A stretch of DNA of 64,000 bases from Methanoculleus caldifontis (GTDB lineage Archaea > Halobacteriota > Methanomicrobia > Methanomicrobiales > Methanoculleaceae). The position numbers and the translations under genes are program-made. The stretch is from positions 1,488,001-1,552,000 of the forward strand of contig NZ_WBKO01000001.1 of NCBI RefSeq assembly GCF_032842345.1. The letters are read 5' to 3'. Positions 1 to 8,453 of this stretch are shown here, one piece after another. How positions within the stretch are numbered: the stretch's first letter is position 1; every line of letters begins with the position of its first letter. The notes below the pieces were generated by a model, which was given only the letters and a program-made list of their open reading frames with translations, was not told the origin of the DNA and made no database searches.

Positions 1-194
1 ACGCCGACCGGATCGTCCCCTTCGCCGCGTCGGGGAAGCGCACCCCCGGCCTGGTCCGGGAAGGGCGCCTCGTGGTGGTTGAGGGCGGGCCGCACGGGAT
101 CACGTGGACCCACGCCGCGGAGGTCAACCGGGAGTTGCTGGACTTCCTCAGAGAGCGGGCCCGGCCGCTGGAGCCGGTTGCCGGACTCTCGTGA
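1..194 (+). CDS. alpha/beta hydrolase, C-terminal fragment
   Basis: The reading frame is open from base 3 to a TGA at 192-194 and enters from the left edge, so only the last 63 codons are present. The fragment starts ADRIVPFAASGKR and continues with VVVEGGPHGITWTH. This is the typical end of an alpha/beta hydrolase of the non-haem chloroperoxidase/esterase type: an Asp in a GDxDxxVP-like turn (acid residue), then a GGPHG segment carrying the catalytic His about 30 residues before the end. The enzyme would be a cytoplasmic serine hydrolase of unknown substrate. The nucleophile Ser lies outside the window. The frame assignment is firm because the conserved His turn is readable; the exact subfamily is not. 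Confidence 0.7.
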   Translation, partial: ADRIVPFAASGKRTPGLVREGRLVVVEGGPHGITWTHAAEVNRELLDFLRERARPLEPVAGLS

Positions 195-202
195 GCGTGC
201 GC

Positions 203-1402
203 TCAGTATACCGGGACCAGCCCGGCGTTATTCCCGGTGATGCACCGGCCCCCGCCGCGGGTGACGACGAAGGTGTTCTCGATCCCGACCATCCCGACGC
301 CCCGGACCCCTTTCTTGGGCTCGAGGGCGAAGACCATCCCCTCCTCGAGCGGCTCGTCGAAGCCTCTCGCGATCACCGGCGTCTCGTCGACGGCGAGACC
401 GATCCCGTGGCCCAGGAACTGCGCCCGCCGGTCACCGTAGCCCATGAAGTTCTCGAGGAACGCGGGGTCGAGACCACCGAGGATCGTCTCGTAGATCTCG
501 GAGGGCGCGATTCCCGGCCGCAGGAGCGCGGCCGCCTCGTCCTGAACCTCCACGCACCGCCGGTGGGCCTCGATAGCCTCGTCGCGGACCGCCTGCCCGA
601 ACATATACGTCACGGTTTTGTCGGTGTGGTAGCCCTGCACCCCGCAGGCGCAGTCGACGAAGACCAGGTCCCCGCTCTTGAGTTTCCGGTCATGGCTGCC
701 GAGGACCGGGGCGCCGGGGGCCGCCCCCCGGCACCCGCCGGGCCCGTCGAAACCGGTCGGGTAGAGGGAGTTCTCCCCGAAGCCGAGCTGCCCGAGGATC
801 ATCTCCGTCCCGAACCTCTCGAACCGGGCGATCCCGTGATGCCCTTCTCTGACCATGCGGGAGAAGACCTCGCCGCCGAGTTCGGCCTCGCTCATCCCCT
901 CCCGGAGCATCGCGGGGACACAGTCCTCGAGCACGTGCCGGTGGATCCTCCCCGCTCGCTCCATGATCTCGAGTTCGTAAGGGCTCTTTCTTGCCCGAAC
1001 CCCTGCTGCCTGTGAATCGAGCGATCGCGTCTCGCGGACGGGGAAGTACTTTCGGAACCGCTCGAGCAGGCCGAGGGGCACCACCTCCGTCTCCACGTGG
1101 ACCGTCGCCGGGCACGCCCCCATCCCGCCGGCGGCGTCGCGGAAGCTCTTCATCGGCCGGATATCGGGGAAGAGCGACTCATCGAGCGCCCGCTCATAAC
1201 TCCGGCGCACCCAGAGGACGGCCTCGCCGTTTTTGGGGACGAGGAGGACCCCGTCCTGCATCGTCCCGGTGAAGTAGAACTGGTTTGTCCTCCCAAAGAT
1301 CGCGGCAAACTCCCACGACGGATCTTCCCTGTCCATGCGGAGCCGGAACCGCTCCATGCGGTCCCGGAGTTCGAGGGCAGGGGTCTTTTGCTCCATACGC
1401 AT
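203..1402 (-). CDS. M24 family metallopeptidase (Xaa-Pro dipeptidase-like)
   Basis: A 399-residue protein beginning MRMEQKTPALEL; the open frame runs further upstream, but that part has no conserved content and crosses the divergent methyltransferase start. Residues 1-160 match the creatinase/prolidase N-terminal domain (FYFTGTMQDGVLLVP). The C-terminal pita-bread domain shows the metal ligands: FVDCACG followed by HTDKT (two Asp), GHGIGLAVDE (His), FALEPKK (Glu) and IENTFVVT (Glu). It should be a cytoplasmic, two-metal exopeptidase that cuts Xaa-Pro dipeptides or peptide N-termini. It is transcribed divergently from the methyltransferase at 1488. An internal ATG six bases downstream (1396) is an equally possible start. 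Confidence 0.85.
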   Translation of the reverse strand: MRMEQKTPALELRDRMERFRLRMDREDPSWEFAAIFGRTNQFYFTGTMQDGVLLVPKNGEAVLWVRRSYERALDESLFPDIRPMKSFRDAAGGMGACPATVHVETEVVPLGLLERFRKYFPVRETRSLDSQAAGVRARKSPYELEIMERAGRIHRHVLEDCVPAMLREGMSEAELGGEVFSRMVREGHHGIARFERFGTEMILGQLGFGENSLYPTGFDGPGGCRGAAPGAPVLGSHDRKLKSGDLVFVDCACGVQGYHTDKTVTYMFGQAVRDEAIEAHRRCVEVQDEAAALLRPGIAPSEIYETILGGLDPAFLENFMGYGDRRAQFLGHGIGLAVDETPVIARGFDEPLEEGMVFALEPKKGVRGVGMVGIENTFVVTRGGGRCITGNNAGLVPVY

Positions 1403-1487
1403 GATTGGGCGGCGATGGTATTTACGATGGACGGCAGCGGTCGCTTCATGCGGGTTTATGAGGTCGCGCGGCGCACGTATCCCCATC

Positions 1488-2237
1488 ATGGAAACTCCCT
1501 TTATCTTTACCATGCACGAGGGCCTGCCCCGCCAGGGGCCGGGCAGTAACGAGTGTACCAGAAAGGCCTTTTCGATACTTGCCGATCTTCCGGCCCAGCC
1601 GGAGGTCCTGGACATCGGGTGCGGTGCCGGGATGCAGACGGTTGAGGTGGCCCGGGTCTGCCCCGGCTGCCGCATCACCGCCACCGACGTCCACCAGCCC
1701 TACCTCGATCAACTTGCCGGGAGCGCGGCATCGGCGGGGGTGAGGGACCGGATCACCACGGTCCGGGCCTCGATGGACGACCTGCCGTTTCCCGACGCGT
1801 CGTTCGACGTCCTCTGGGCAGAGGGCTCGATCTTCATCATAGGATTCCGGGAAGGGCTTGCCGCCTGGAGGCGGCTCCTCCGGGCGGGCGGCTACCTCTG
1901 TCTCACCGAGGCCGCCTGGTTTGTCAAAGACCCCTCGCCGGAGGCGGCGGCGTTCTGGAACGACTGCTACCCGGCGATAAAAACGGTCGCGGCAAACCGC
2001 GCTATCGCCGAAGACGCCGGCTACGAGGTCGTCGCGACCTTCCCGCTCCCTGCGTCCGCGTGGTGGGACGACTACTACACCCCGATGATCGAGCGGCTTG
2101 CGAACCTTCGGGCGGCGGCCGCCGGCAACCCGGAAGCCGAGGCCCTCATCGCGTTCGAGGAGCGGGAGATCGCCGTCCACCGGGAGCACGGCAGCGAGTA
2201 CGGCTACGAGTTCTTCATTTTGCGGAAGAAGGAGTGA
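1488..2237 (+). CDS. class I SAM-dependent methyltransferase
   Basis: A 249-residue protein starting METPFIF; an ATG eight codons later (1512) is possible. Motif I is VLDIGCGAGMQ near residue 50, followed by an acidic loop (ITATDVHQPY) that would bind the SAM ribose. Post-motif II is DLPFPDASFDVLWAEGS, the usual ubiE/UbiG-like pattern. The segment GLPRQGPGSNECT near the start is typical of a methanogen/clostridial group of small-molecule methyltransferases with unknown substrates. The protein has no membrane segment and should be cytoplasmic. The next gene (rsgA) is convergent, 30 bp away, so this is probably a monocistronic unit. The substrate cannot be read from the sequence. Confidence 0.85.
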   Translation: METPFIFTMHEGLPRQGPGSNECTRKAFSILADLPAQPEVLDIGCGAGMQTVEVARVCPGCRITATDVHQPYLDQLAGSAASAGVRDRITTVRASMDDLPFPDASFDVLWAEGSIFIIGFREGLAAWRRLLRAGGYLCLTEAAWFVKDPSPEAAAFWNDCYPAIKTVAANRAIAEDAGYEVVATFPLPASAWWDDYYTPMIERLANLRAAAAGNPEAEALIAFEEREIAVHREHGSEYGYEFFILRKKE

Positions 2238-2267
2238 TCCGGTCGGGAGGTTATCCTCCGGCGGCCG

Positions 2268-3359
2268 TCACCTCCCTTTTGTCTTCCCGATATCCCTCTG
2301 CATTTTGCCGATCGCTTTCCAGCGTTTCCTCTCGAGCTGTACAAGCCCAATCTCCGCTTTCTCCTGCTCGAACGCGAGTTCCCGCGCGAGCCTCCGGTAA
2401 CTCTCCAGCCGTGCCGCGGGAAGCGTCCCGGCCGCGACGGCCGCCTGGACCGCACAGCCCGGCTCCTCCTCGTGCCGGCAGTCCGAGAACCTGCAGCCTT
2501 CGGCGAGTTCGAGGATCTCGGGGAACGTCTCGGCGATGCCGGCGGATGCCGTCCCGATCCCGACCTCCCGCAGGCCGGGGTTGTCTATCATGAGCGCCCC
2601 GCCGGCGAGGACGAAGAGCTGGCGGACGGTGGTGGTATGCCGGCCTCTCTCGTCACACTCCCTGACATCCGAGGTCTCCTGCACCGGGCGGCCCATGAGC
2701 CGGTTGATCAGGGTGGACTTCCCGACACCCGACGAGCCGATGAGGGCGATCGTCGTTCCCGGCGCGAGGTAGGGGTCGAGCCGGTCGACGCCCTCCCCGC
2801 TCATGGCGCTGATCAGGATGACCGGTGTGCCGGGGGAAACGGAGGCGAGGTCGGCGGCAAGCGTTGCGGGGTCGCCAGCGAGGTCGGACTTGTTGACGAC
2901 GACCACCGGCCGGGCGCCGGATGCGTGGGCGATCGCGAGGTAGCGCTCGATCCTGCGGGCGTTGAGGTCGTGACCGGCGGCCGTGACGATGAAGACGGTA
3001 TCGATATTCGCCGCGATGACCTGGTCGGCGCCGTCGCGGCCCGGTGTCCCGCGCGAGAAGAGAGTCTTCTGCGGGAGGATGTCGACGATCGTCGAGGTGC
3101 CGGCCTCCGGCTGGTGGAGGATCACGACAAAATCCCCCACCGCGGGGAACCGGCCGAGTCTGCGCAGGGCCCCGGAGATCCCGGCCGTGACGGACCCGCC
3201 GTCGATGAGCACTTCCCAGACCGTCTTCTGCCGGCAGGCGACGCGGCCGGGGAGGTACGGCCCGGTGTATTTCGAGAATGCTCTCTCGTGTTCTTCCGTC
3301 CAGCCGAGGTCGTTGAGCGTATGGGACGGGTCTTCTCCGCATCGGGAAGTGGGTTGCAT
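2268..3359 (-). CDS. rsgA: RsgA-type circularly permuted GTPase
   Basis: A 363-residue protein starting MQPTSRCG; an ATG six codons upstream (3377) is the alternative. The GTPase motifs are in the permuted order typical of RsgA/YjeQ: VVVNKSDL (G4), ILISAMSG (G5), GSSGVGKST (G1 P-loop), a switch with TTT, then DNPGL (G3). An OB-fold precedes them, and a C-terminal zinc knuckle with the exact spacing C-x4-C-x-H-x5-C (CRFSDCRHEEEPGC) follows. In bacteria RsgA helps mature the 30S subunit. Its presence in an archaeon implies lateral acquisition, and its ribosomal role here is an inference. It is divergent from the hydrolase at 3481. Confidence 0.9.
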   Translation of the reverse strand: MQPTSRCGEDPSHTLNDLGWTEEHERAFSKYTGPYLPGRVACRQKTVWEVLIDGGSVTAGISGALRRLGRFPAVGDFVVILHQPEAGTSTIVDILPQKTLFSRGTPGRDGADQVIAANIDTVFIVTAAGHDLNARRIERYLAIAHASGARPVVVVNKSDLAGDPATLAADLASVSPGTPVILISAMSGEGVDRLDPYLAPGTTIALIGSSGVGKSTLINRLMGRPVQETSDVRECDERGRHTTTVRQLFVLAGGALMIDNPGLREVGIGTASAGIAETFPEILELAEGCRFSDCRHEEEPGCAVQAAVAAGTLPAARLESYRRLARELAFEQEKAEIGLVQLERKRWKAIGKMQRDIGKTKGR

Positions 3360-3444
3360 GAGAATCGTAAACTCCATACAGAGATGCGGACAGAACGGCA
3401 AGTGCTTTGCGGTCGCGGTTTTCGGAGAGCGGCGGCGGCGCGGC

Positions 3445-3453
3445 GCTATATAC
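3445..3453 (+). promoter_or_regulatory. TATA box of the hydrolase gene at 3481
   Basis: The sequence GCTATATAC ends 27 nt before the ATG at 3481. With the usual archaeal spacing, transcription would start a few bases before the ATG, giving an almost leaderless mRNA. This supports the chosen start. Confidence 0.55.
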
Positions 3454-3480
3454 CAGGAGATGTCATCACTACCGTAACGT

Positions 3481-4401
3481 ATGTCCCCCACCCTCCCCGG
3501 TCGCCGGCGTATCCTCCGCCGGGTTCTCGTGCTCGTCCTGCTCGCGATTTTCGTGCTCTACCTCGTTCTCCCGGCGGCGCTCGGCATCTTCGCCGTCCTG
3601 CCTCTCCGCGAAGAGGTCGGTGCACCGCCGGAGGGGTTTCGCGAGGTCACGCTCACGTCCGACGACGGCATCGTCCTGGAGGCGTGGTATGCGCCCCCCG
3701 ATAACGGCGCCGCAATAGTCCTCATCCACGGGGCGGGCGCCTCACGGGAGGCGGTGCGGCCCTACGCCGCAATGCTCGCCCGTCATGGCTACGGCGTGCT
3801 TGCGCTGGACCTTGCCGGGCACGGCGGGAGTGGGGGCCCGACCAACAGGTTCGGGTGGGGGGGCACCCGCGACGTGGGGGCTGCTGTTGAGTTCCTTGAA
3901 GCACAGGAAGGGGTCGATGCTATCGGGGGCATGGGCCTCTCCCTCGGCGGCGAGGTGCTCCTCGGCGCGGCGTCGGAGTATCCGCAGGTGAGGGCGATCG
4001 TCGCCGACGGTGCGACCCAGCGTTCCGTCGAGGAACTGCATGCGCTGGAGTCCGAGCGGCCTCTCTACCGCAGTTTCACCGCCCGGGTGCTGTACGGCGT
4101 TGTGCAGATCGCGAGCGGGACCGCGCCGCCCGAGCCGCTCCTCGACTCGATGGCCGCGGCGGAGTCGACCGGGTTTTTGCTGATCGCAGGCGGCAACGTG
4201 CCCCAGGAGGTCGCGTTCAATGAGGTCTTCACCCGGACCGCGGGCGAGCGTGCGCAACTGTGGGTCGCGCCGGATGCCGGGCACACGGGTGCGTTCGGCC
4301 GCCACCCCGCCGGGTACGAGGAGAGGGTGATCGCGTTCTTCGACACCGCCCTGTTGAGTGGACCGGGCGAGGAAGAGGCGACGGGAACAGGGAGCGCGTG
4401 A
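3481..4401 (+). CDS. membrane-anchored alpha/beta hydrolase
   Basis: A 306-residue protein with an N-terminal transmembrane anchor (about residues 13-38, rich in Leu/Val after an RRR stretch), so the catalytic domain probably faces outward. The hydrolase core is clear: VLIHGAGASREAV (oxyanion-hole HG), a GHGGSGGP turn, the nucleophile elbow GLSLGGE with Ser near residue 155, and VAPDAGHTGAF with the catalytic His near 262. It resembles BAAT/YqiA-like serine hydrolases found in archaea and Gram-positive bacteria. The substrate is unknown. It sits alone between rsgA (divergent) and a convergent histidine kinase gene. Confidence 0.85.
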   Translation: MSPTLPGRRRILRRVLVLVLLAIFVLYLVLPAALGIFAVLPLREEVGAPPEGFREVTLTSDDGIVLEAWYAPPDNGAAIVLIHGAGASREAVRPYAAMLARHGYGVLALDLAGHGGSGGPTNRFGWGGTRDVGAAVEFLEAQEGVDAIGGMGLSLGGEVLLGAASEYPQVRAIVADGATQRSVEELHALESERPLYRSFTARVLYGVVQIASGTAPPEPLLDSMAAAESTGFLLIAGGNVPQEVAFNEVFTRTAGERAQLWVAPDAGHTGAFGRHPAGYEERVIAFFDTALLSGPGEEEATGTGSA

Positions 4402-4426
4402 CCGGCACCACGCCTGTATGCTCGTA

Positions 4427-6181
4427 TTATTCGCCCGGGTTCGGGCCGGTTTCTCTCCCGTCAACCGGCCTCCACGTCCCGGCGGGGACGGAGATCTCGA
4501 ACCGGGCTCCCCGGCCCGCCGCCCCGGTCTCACGGATGGTGATCCCGGTCACGGAGAGGATATCGCGGGCAAAGGCGAGCCCGAACCCGGTGTTCTTCCC
4601 GTAACCGCACCGGAAGATCTTCTCCTTCTCGTCGTCCCGGATTCCCGCGCCGTCGTCCTCGAAGACCACCCTGAGCGCCCCGTCAGCCTGCTCGTCGGTG
4701 GTGATACTGAGCCGGGTGATCCCGCCCCCGTGCCGGAGCGCGTTCTCGAGCAGGTTGTGCATGACTTTGGGCGAGAGCGGGTCGGCGTAGACCTCCACCG
4801 GAGCGACCCGGACGGCGATCTCGACCCCCGGGTGGGGGATGCCTCCGGCGGCCCGGGCGATCATCGGCTCGAGCGGCTGCCAGTCCGGCTGATACACACC
4901 GAACATCTGGTATTCGCGGGCGAACTCGAGGTGTTTCCTGATGTTCTCCGCGAGTCTGATCGACCGGTCGAGATACGCCTCGCCGTCGGGGTGCATCCGG
5001 TCCTCTTTGAGGAGGCCCAGGTACCAGGCGAGGCCCGTGACGTCGTTGCCGATGTCGTGGCAGGTCACCTGGGAGAGGAGGGACAACTTCTGGTTCGCCG
5101 TCCGGAGGGCTGTCTCCGCCGCTTTCCGGTCGGTGATATCTCTGACGATCAGGACGAACCCCGCGGGCTCTCCGTCCGGGTTCCGGACGGACGCTCCGGC
5201 GAGACTGACGACCATACCCTCCCTGCCGTCGGGTGCCGCCTCAAGGTCCGAGAACCTCCCCCGTCCCGCGACGGCGGCCCCGATCGCGGCACACGCCGCA
5301 GGGGGGATGAACTGCCCGACCGGCTCTCCGGGGAGATCCGCTTCGCCGACGCCGAAGACCTCCGCGGCCGACATGTTCGCCATGACGATCTTACCGTTCC
5401 TGTCGGCAAGGATCAGACCGTCGGGCATTGTCCTGATGATCTCCGGGACCGCTGTCTGGGGGCTCAGGGTGAACAGCCCGTACCTCCGGACGGCGTGGGC
5501 GATGAGGAAGGAGAAGACGACGACCCCGATGAAGGTGAGATCGACGATGTAGACTCCGAGGGCCGGGAGGACCTCCCCGGAGAGAACGCCGAACCCGATG
5601 ACGGTCGCGATGCCGATGCAGATGAGTCGGTTCTGGCTCCGGACCCTCCCCGCGGGCGCTCTCTGCCAGGATACGATGCCGACGTATGCCGCCGAGCCCA
5701 GGCCCAGGAGGACATAGGCCCTCTCGGCCAGGTAGGCGGGACTCGCGGACGCCGGCAGGTAGACGTATCCTGCCCCGGGCAGGAGCCCCACCGTGTAGAT
5801 CAGGTCGGTGGAGAGCCCGATCAGGGCAAAGAGCAGGGCCGGCAGGTACAGGAGCGTGAGAAGAGCCCCGCGTTTCTTCTCCTGCGCGAGAGGATGATCG
5901 GTGAACGCGAGCGTGAAATGTACCATGAACGCGACGACGAAGATCCAGAACGAGCCGGCCTTCACCCAGAGAAAGCAGTTGTCGTAGTCGGTAGAGTTCC
6001 AGAAGAGGGATTCTCCCAGGGCCCAGATGGTCGCGGAGAACGTCAGCACGAGGAAGAGGCGATTGACGGCCGAAGAGGGGCTCTGTGCAAAGACATACGC
6101 CCCAAGGCCGTAGGTGATGAATGCCGAGACGATACAGAAGCCGACGAGGGCCGGAAAGAGAGCCGCGAGGATATCAGGCAC
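4427..6181 (-). CDS. 7TM-PAS sensor histidine kinase (copy A)
   Basis: A 584-residue protein. Residues 1-235 form seven or eight hydrophobic helices of the histidine-kinase N-terminal 7TM type. Residues 245-360 are a PAS domain (PDGLILADRNGKIV ... RDITDRKAAE). The dimerisation helix carries the phospho-acceptor in TCHDIGNDV near residue 385. The ATPase domain has an N-box (LLENALRHGG), DDGAGIRDDEK and a GYGKNTGFGLAF lid. It should autophosphorylate on His in response to a membrane or cytoplasmic signal; no cognate receiver gene is adjacent. It is a close paralogue of the next gene upstream (6396-8159), about 80 per cent identical by eye. Confidence 0.92.
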   Translation of the reverse strand: MPDILAALFPALVGFCIVSAFITYGLGAYVFAQSPSSAVNRLFLVLTFSATIWALGESLFWNSTDYDNCFLWVKAGSFWIFVVAFMVHFTLAFTDHPLAQEKKRGALLTLLYLPALLFALIGLSTDLIYTVGLLPGAGYVYLPASASPAYLAERAYVLLGLGSAAYVGIVSWQRAPAGRVRSQNRLICIGIATVIGFGVLSGEVLPALGVYIVDLTFIGVVVFSFLIAHAVRRYGLFTLSPQTAVPEIIRTMPDGLILADRNGKIVMANMSAAEVFGVGEADLPGEPVGQFIPPAACAAIGAAVAGRGRFSDLEAAPDGREGMVVSLAGASVRNPDGEPAGFVLIVRDITDRKAAETALRTANQKLSLLSQVTCHDIGNDVTGLAWYLGLLKEDRMHPDGEAYLDRSIRLAENIRKHLEFAREYQMFGVYQPDWQPLEPMIARAAGGIPHPGVEIAVRVAPVEVYADPLSPKVMHNLLENALRHGGGITRLSITTDEQADGALRVVFEDDGAGIRDDEKEKIFRCGYGKNTGFGLAFARDILSVTGITIRETGAAGRGARFEISVPAGTWRPVDGRETGPNPGE

Positions 6182-6260
6182 AGCCGCTCACGCCCTTGTG
6201 CCATTGGAATTTTTCTCGAACCGTTCCGTTCTGTCCCCGGCTATCGTGAGAGATCATTGC

Positions 6261-6320
6261 AGGATTGTCGTGGATATTGTTGCCCTGCTCCCCTGAAAAC
6301 GCTTTGCTTTCGGATTCGCG
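6261..6320 (-). repeat. duplicated upstream block of kinase copy A
   Basis: This block upstream of copy A matches the block at 8238-8294 upstream of copy B. Shared features read on the plus strand are TGTCGTGGAT, TGCTCCC, a GCTTTGCTTTCG run and ATTCGC. The match lies outside the coding regions, so the tandem duplication carried the promoter/leader as well. No canonical TATA box is obvious in it. Confidence 0.6.
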
Positions 6321-6395
6321 CTGCAGACCTCTGAGGGCCGGAGATCGGCTCCTCTCCGGGCCCGTTCCGCTGTGGGAGGTCCCGGTTCTCCTGCA

Positions 6396-8159
6396 CTATG
6401 GTGTCTCTCCCCGGCACGGCAGGTCGGGGTCCGTCCTCCCGGCCGGTCTCCACGCCCGGGGAGGGACCAGGATCTCGAACCGTGCTCCCCGGCCCGCCCT
6501 CCCGGTCTCGCGGATGGTGATCTCGGTCACGGAGAGGATATCCCGGGCGAAGGCGAGCCCGAGGCCGGTGTTCTTCCCGTAACCGCACCGGAAGATCTTC
6601 TCCTTCTCGTCGTCCCGGATTCCTGCGCCGTCGTCCTCGAAGATCACCGCGAGCGTCCCGTCGGCCTGCTCGTCCGTCGAGAGATCGATCCGGGTGATGC
6701 CTCCCCCGTGCCGGAGCGCGTTCTCGAGCAGGTTATACATGACCTTCGGCGAGAGCGGATCGGCATAGACCTCCACCGGGGCGACCCGGACGGCGATCTC
6801 GACTCCCGGATGGGGGATGCCGTCGACGGCCCGGGCGATCATCGGCTCGAGCGGCTGCCAGACCGGCTGGTATACGCCGATCATCTGGTATTCGCGGGAG
6901 AATTCAAGGTGCTTCTTGATGTTTTCCGCAAGTTTGACCGACCGGTCGAGATACATCTCGCCGTCGGGGTGCATCCGGTCCTCTGCAAGAAGGCTCAGGT
7001 ACCAGGCGAGGCCCGTGACGTCGTTGCCGATGTCGTGGCAGGTGACCTGGGAGAGGAGGGATAACTTCTGGTTTGCCGTCCGGAGGGCCGTCTCCGCTAT
7101 TTTCCGATCGGTAACGTCCCTGACGATCATGACGAACCCCGCGGGCTCTCCGTCCGGGTCCCGGACTGGTGCTCCGTCGATACTGACGATGCTGCCCTCC
7201 CTGCAGTCGGGTGTCGCCTCGAGGTCCGAGAACCTCTCCTGCTCTGCGACGGCGGCCCGGATCGCGGCACAAGCCGTCTCAGGGAGGAGTCGTCCGACCG
7301 ACTGCCCGACCAGCTCCGCTTCGGCAACGCCGAAGATCTCCGCGGCAGATGCGTTCGCCGTGACGATCCTGCCGTCCATGTCGGCAAGGATGAGACCGTC
7401 GGGCATCGTTTTGACGATCTCCGGGACCGCCGTCTGGGGACTCAGGACGAACAGCCCGTGCCTCCGGACGGCGTGAGCGATCAGGAGAGAGAAGACGACA
7501 ATCCCGATGAAGACGAGGTTGACGGTGTAGATCCCGAGAGCCGGGAGAATCAGTCCGGAGAGAGCGCCGAAACCGACGACGGCTGTAATGCCGGCGCAGA
7601 AGAGCCGGTTCTGGCTCCGGACCCTCCCCCGGGGCGCTCCCCGCCAGGATGAGATGCCGATGTAGGCCACCCAGACCATCGCCAGGAGGACATAGGCCCT
7701 CTCGACCAGATAGACCGGGCTCGTGGACACCGGCAGGTAGACGTATCCCGTCCCGGGCAGGAACGCCACCGTATAGATCAGGTCGGTGAAAAGGCCGATC
7801 AGGGCAAAGAGCAGGGCCGGCAGGTAGAGGGCGGCGAAGAGGACCCCGCGCTTCTTCTCCTGTGCGAGGGGGTGATCGGTGAAGGCGAGCGTGAAATGGA
7901 CGGTGAACGCGACGACAAGGGGCCAGAACGAGCTGGCCCTCACCCAGAAGAGGTAACCGTCGTAACCGGTCGAGTGCCAGATGAGGAACTCTCCGAGAGC
8001 CCAGTAGGTTGCGGTGAGCGTTAATGCAAGGAAGAGGCGGTTGACGACCGACGAGGGGCTCTGTGCGAAAACATAGATTCCAAGGCCGTAGGTAATGAAC
8101 GCCGAGACGGCGCAGAAGCCGACCAGGATCGGAAAGAGAATCGTGAAGATGTCAGGCAC
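6396..8159 (-). CDS. 7TM-PAS sensor histidine kinase (copy B)
   Basis: A 587-residue protein with the same architecture as its downstream neighbour: N-terminal 7TM region (about 1-235), PAS domain (PDGLILADMDGRIV ... RDVTDRKIAE), acceptor helix TCHDIGNDV, and ATPase domain with LLENALRHGG, DDGAGIRDDEK and GYGKNTGLGLAF. Differences from copy A cluster in the membrane segments and the PAS core, which suggests the two copies sense different inputs while phosphorylating the same type of partner. The C-terminal ATPase part is nearly identical, so gene conversion or recent duplication is likely. The gap to copy A is 214 bp, so each copy probably has its own promoter. Confidence 0.92.
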   Translation of the reverse strand: MPDIFTILFPILVGFCAVSAFITYGLGIYVFAQSPSSVVNRLFLALTLTATYWALGEFLIWHSTGYDGYLFWVRASSFWPLVVAFTVHFTLAFTDHPLAQEKKRGVLFAALYLPALLFALIGLFTDLIYTVAFLPGTGYVYLPVSTSPVYLVERAYVLLAMVWVAYIGISSWRGAPRGRVRSQNRLFCAGITAVVGFGALSGLILPALGIYTVNLVFIGIVVFSLLIAHAVRRHGLFVLSPQTAVPEIVKTMPDGLILADMDGRIVTANASAAEIFGVAEAELVGQSVGRLLPETACAAIRAAVAEQERFSDLEATPDCREGSIVSIDGAPVRDPDGEPAGFVMIVRDVTDRKIAETALRTANQKLSLLSQVTCHDIGNDVTGLAWYLSLLAEDRMHPDGEMYLDRSVKLAENIKKHLEFSREYQMIGVYQPVWQPLEPMIARAVDGIPHPGVEIAVRVAPVEVYADPLSPKVMYNLLENALRHGGGITRIDLSTDEQADGTLAVIFEDDGAGIRDDEKEKIFRCGYGKNTGLGLAFARDILSVTEITIRETGRAGRGARFEILVPPRAWRPAGRTDPDLPCRGETP

Positions 8160-8237
8160 GGCCGTTCACGCCCTTGCACCGTCAGGTCTCCCTCGGACCG
8201 CACCGTCGCGTTCCCGGAGATCGGGAGAGCTCACCGG

Positions 8238-8294
8238 ATGACTGTCGTGGATCTACGTTCTGCTCCCTTGAAACGCTTTGCTTTCGAATTCGCA
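8238..8294 (-). repeat. duplicated upstream block of kinase copy B
   Basis: This is the partner of the block at 6261-6320, with the run CTGTCGTGGAT, TGCTCCC, GAAACGCTTTGCTTTCG and ATTCGCAC. Conservation beyond the coding sequence points to a retained promoter or leader element. Confidence 0.6.
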
Positions 8295-8453
8295 CTTTTG
8301 ATCCGGAACGGGCGGAAAAGGAGGCCTTCCGGCCGTTCTCGCGGGTTCGCGCAAGGCGGGCTTCCCCGTGGAGGCGGCCGCGGCGCGGAAGGGCCGTGAC
8401 CGCAGATGCCCTTAATACGGGTCTCATGAAATAGATCTCTGCAGGAGCGCAGA

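Noticed and set aside
4358-6334. 658-codon plus-strand open frame
   Set aside because: It is antisense to the 7TM histidine kinase; no conserved motif.
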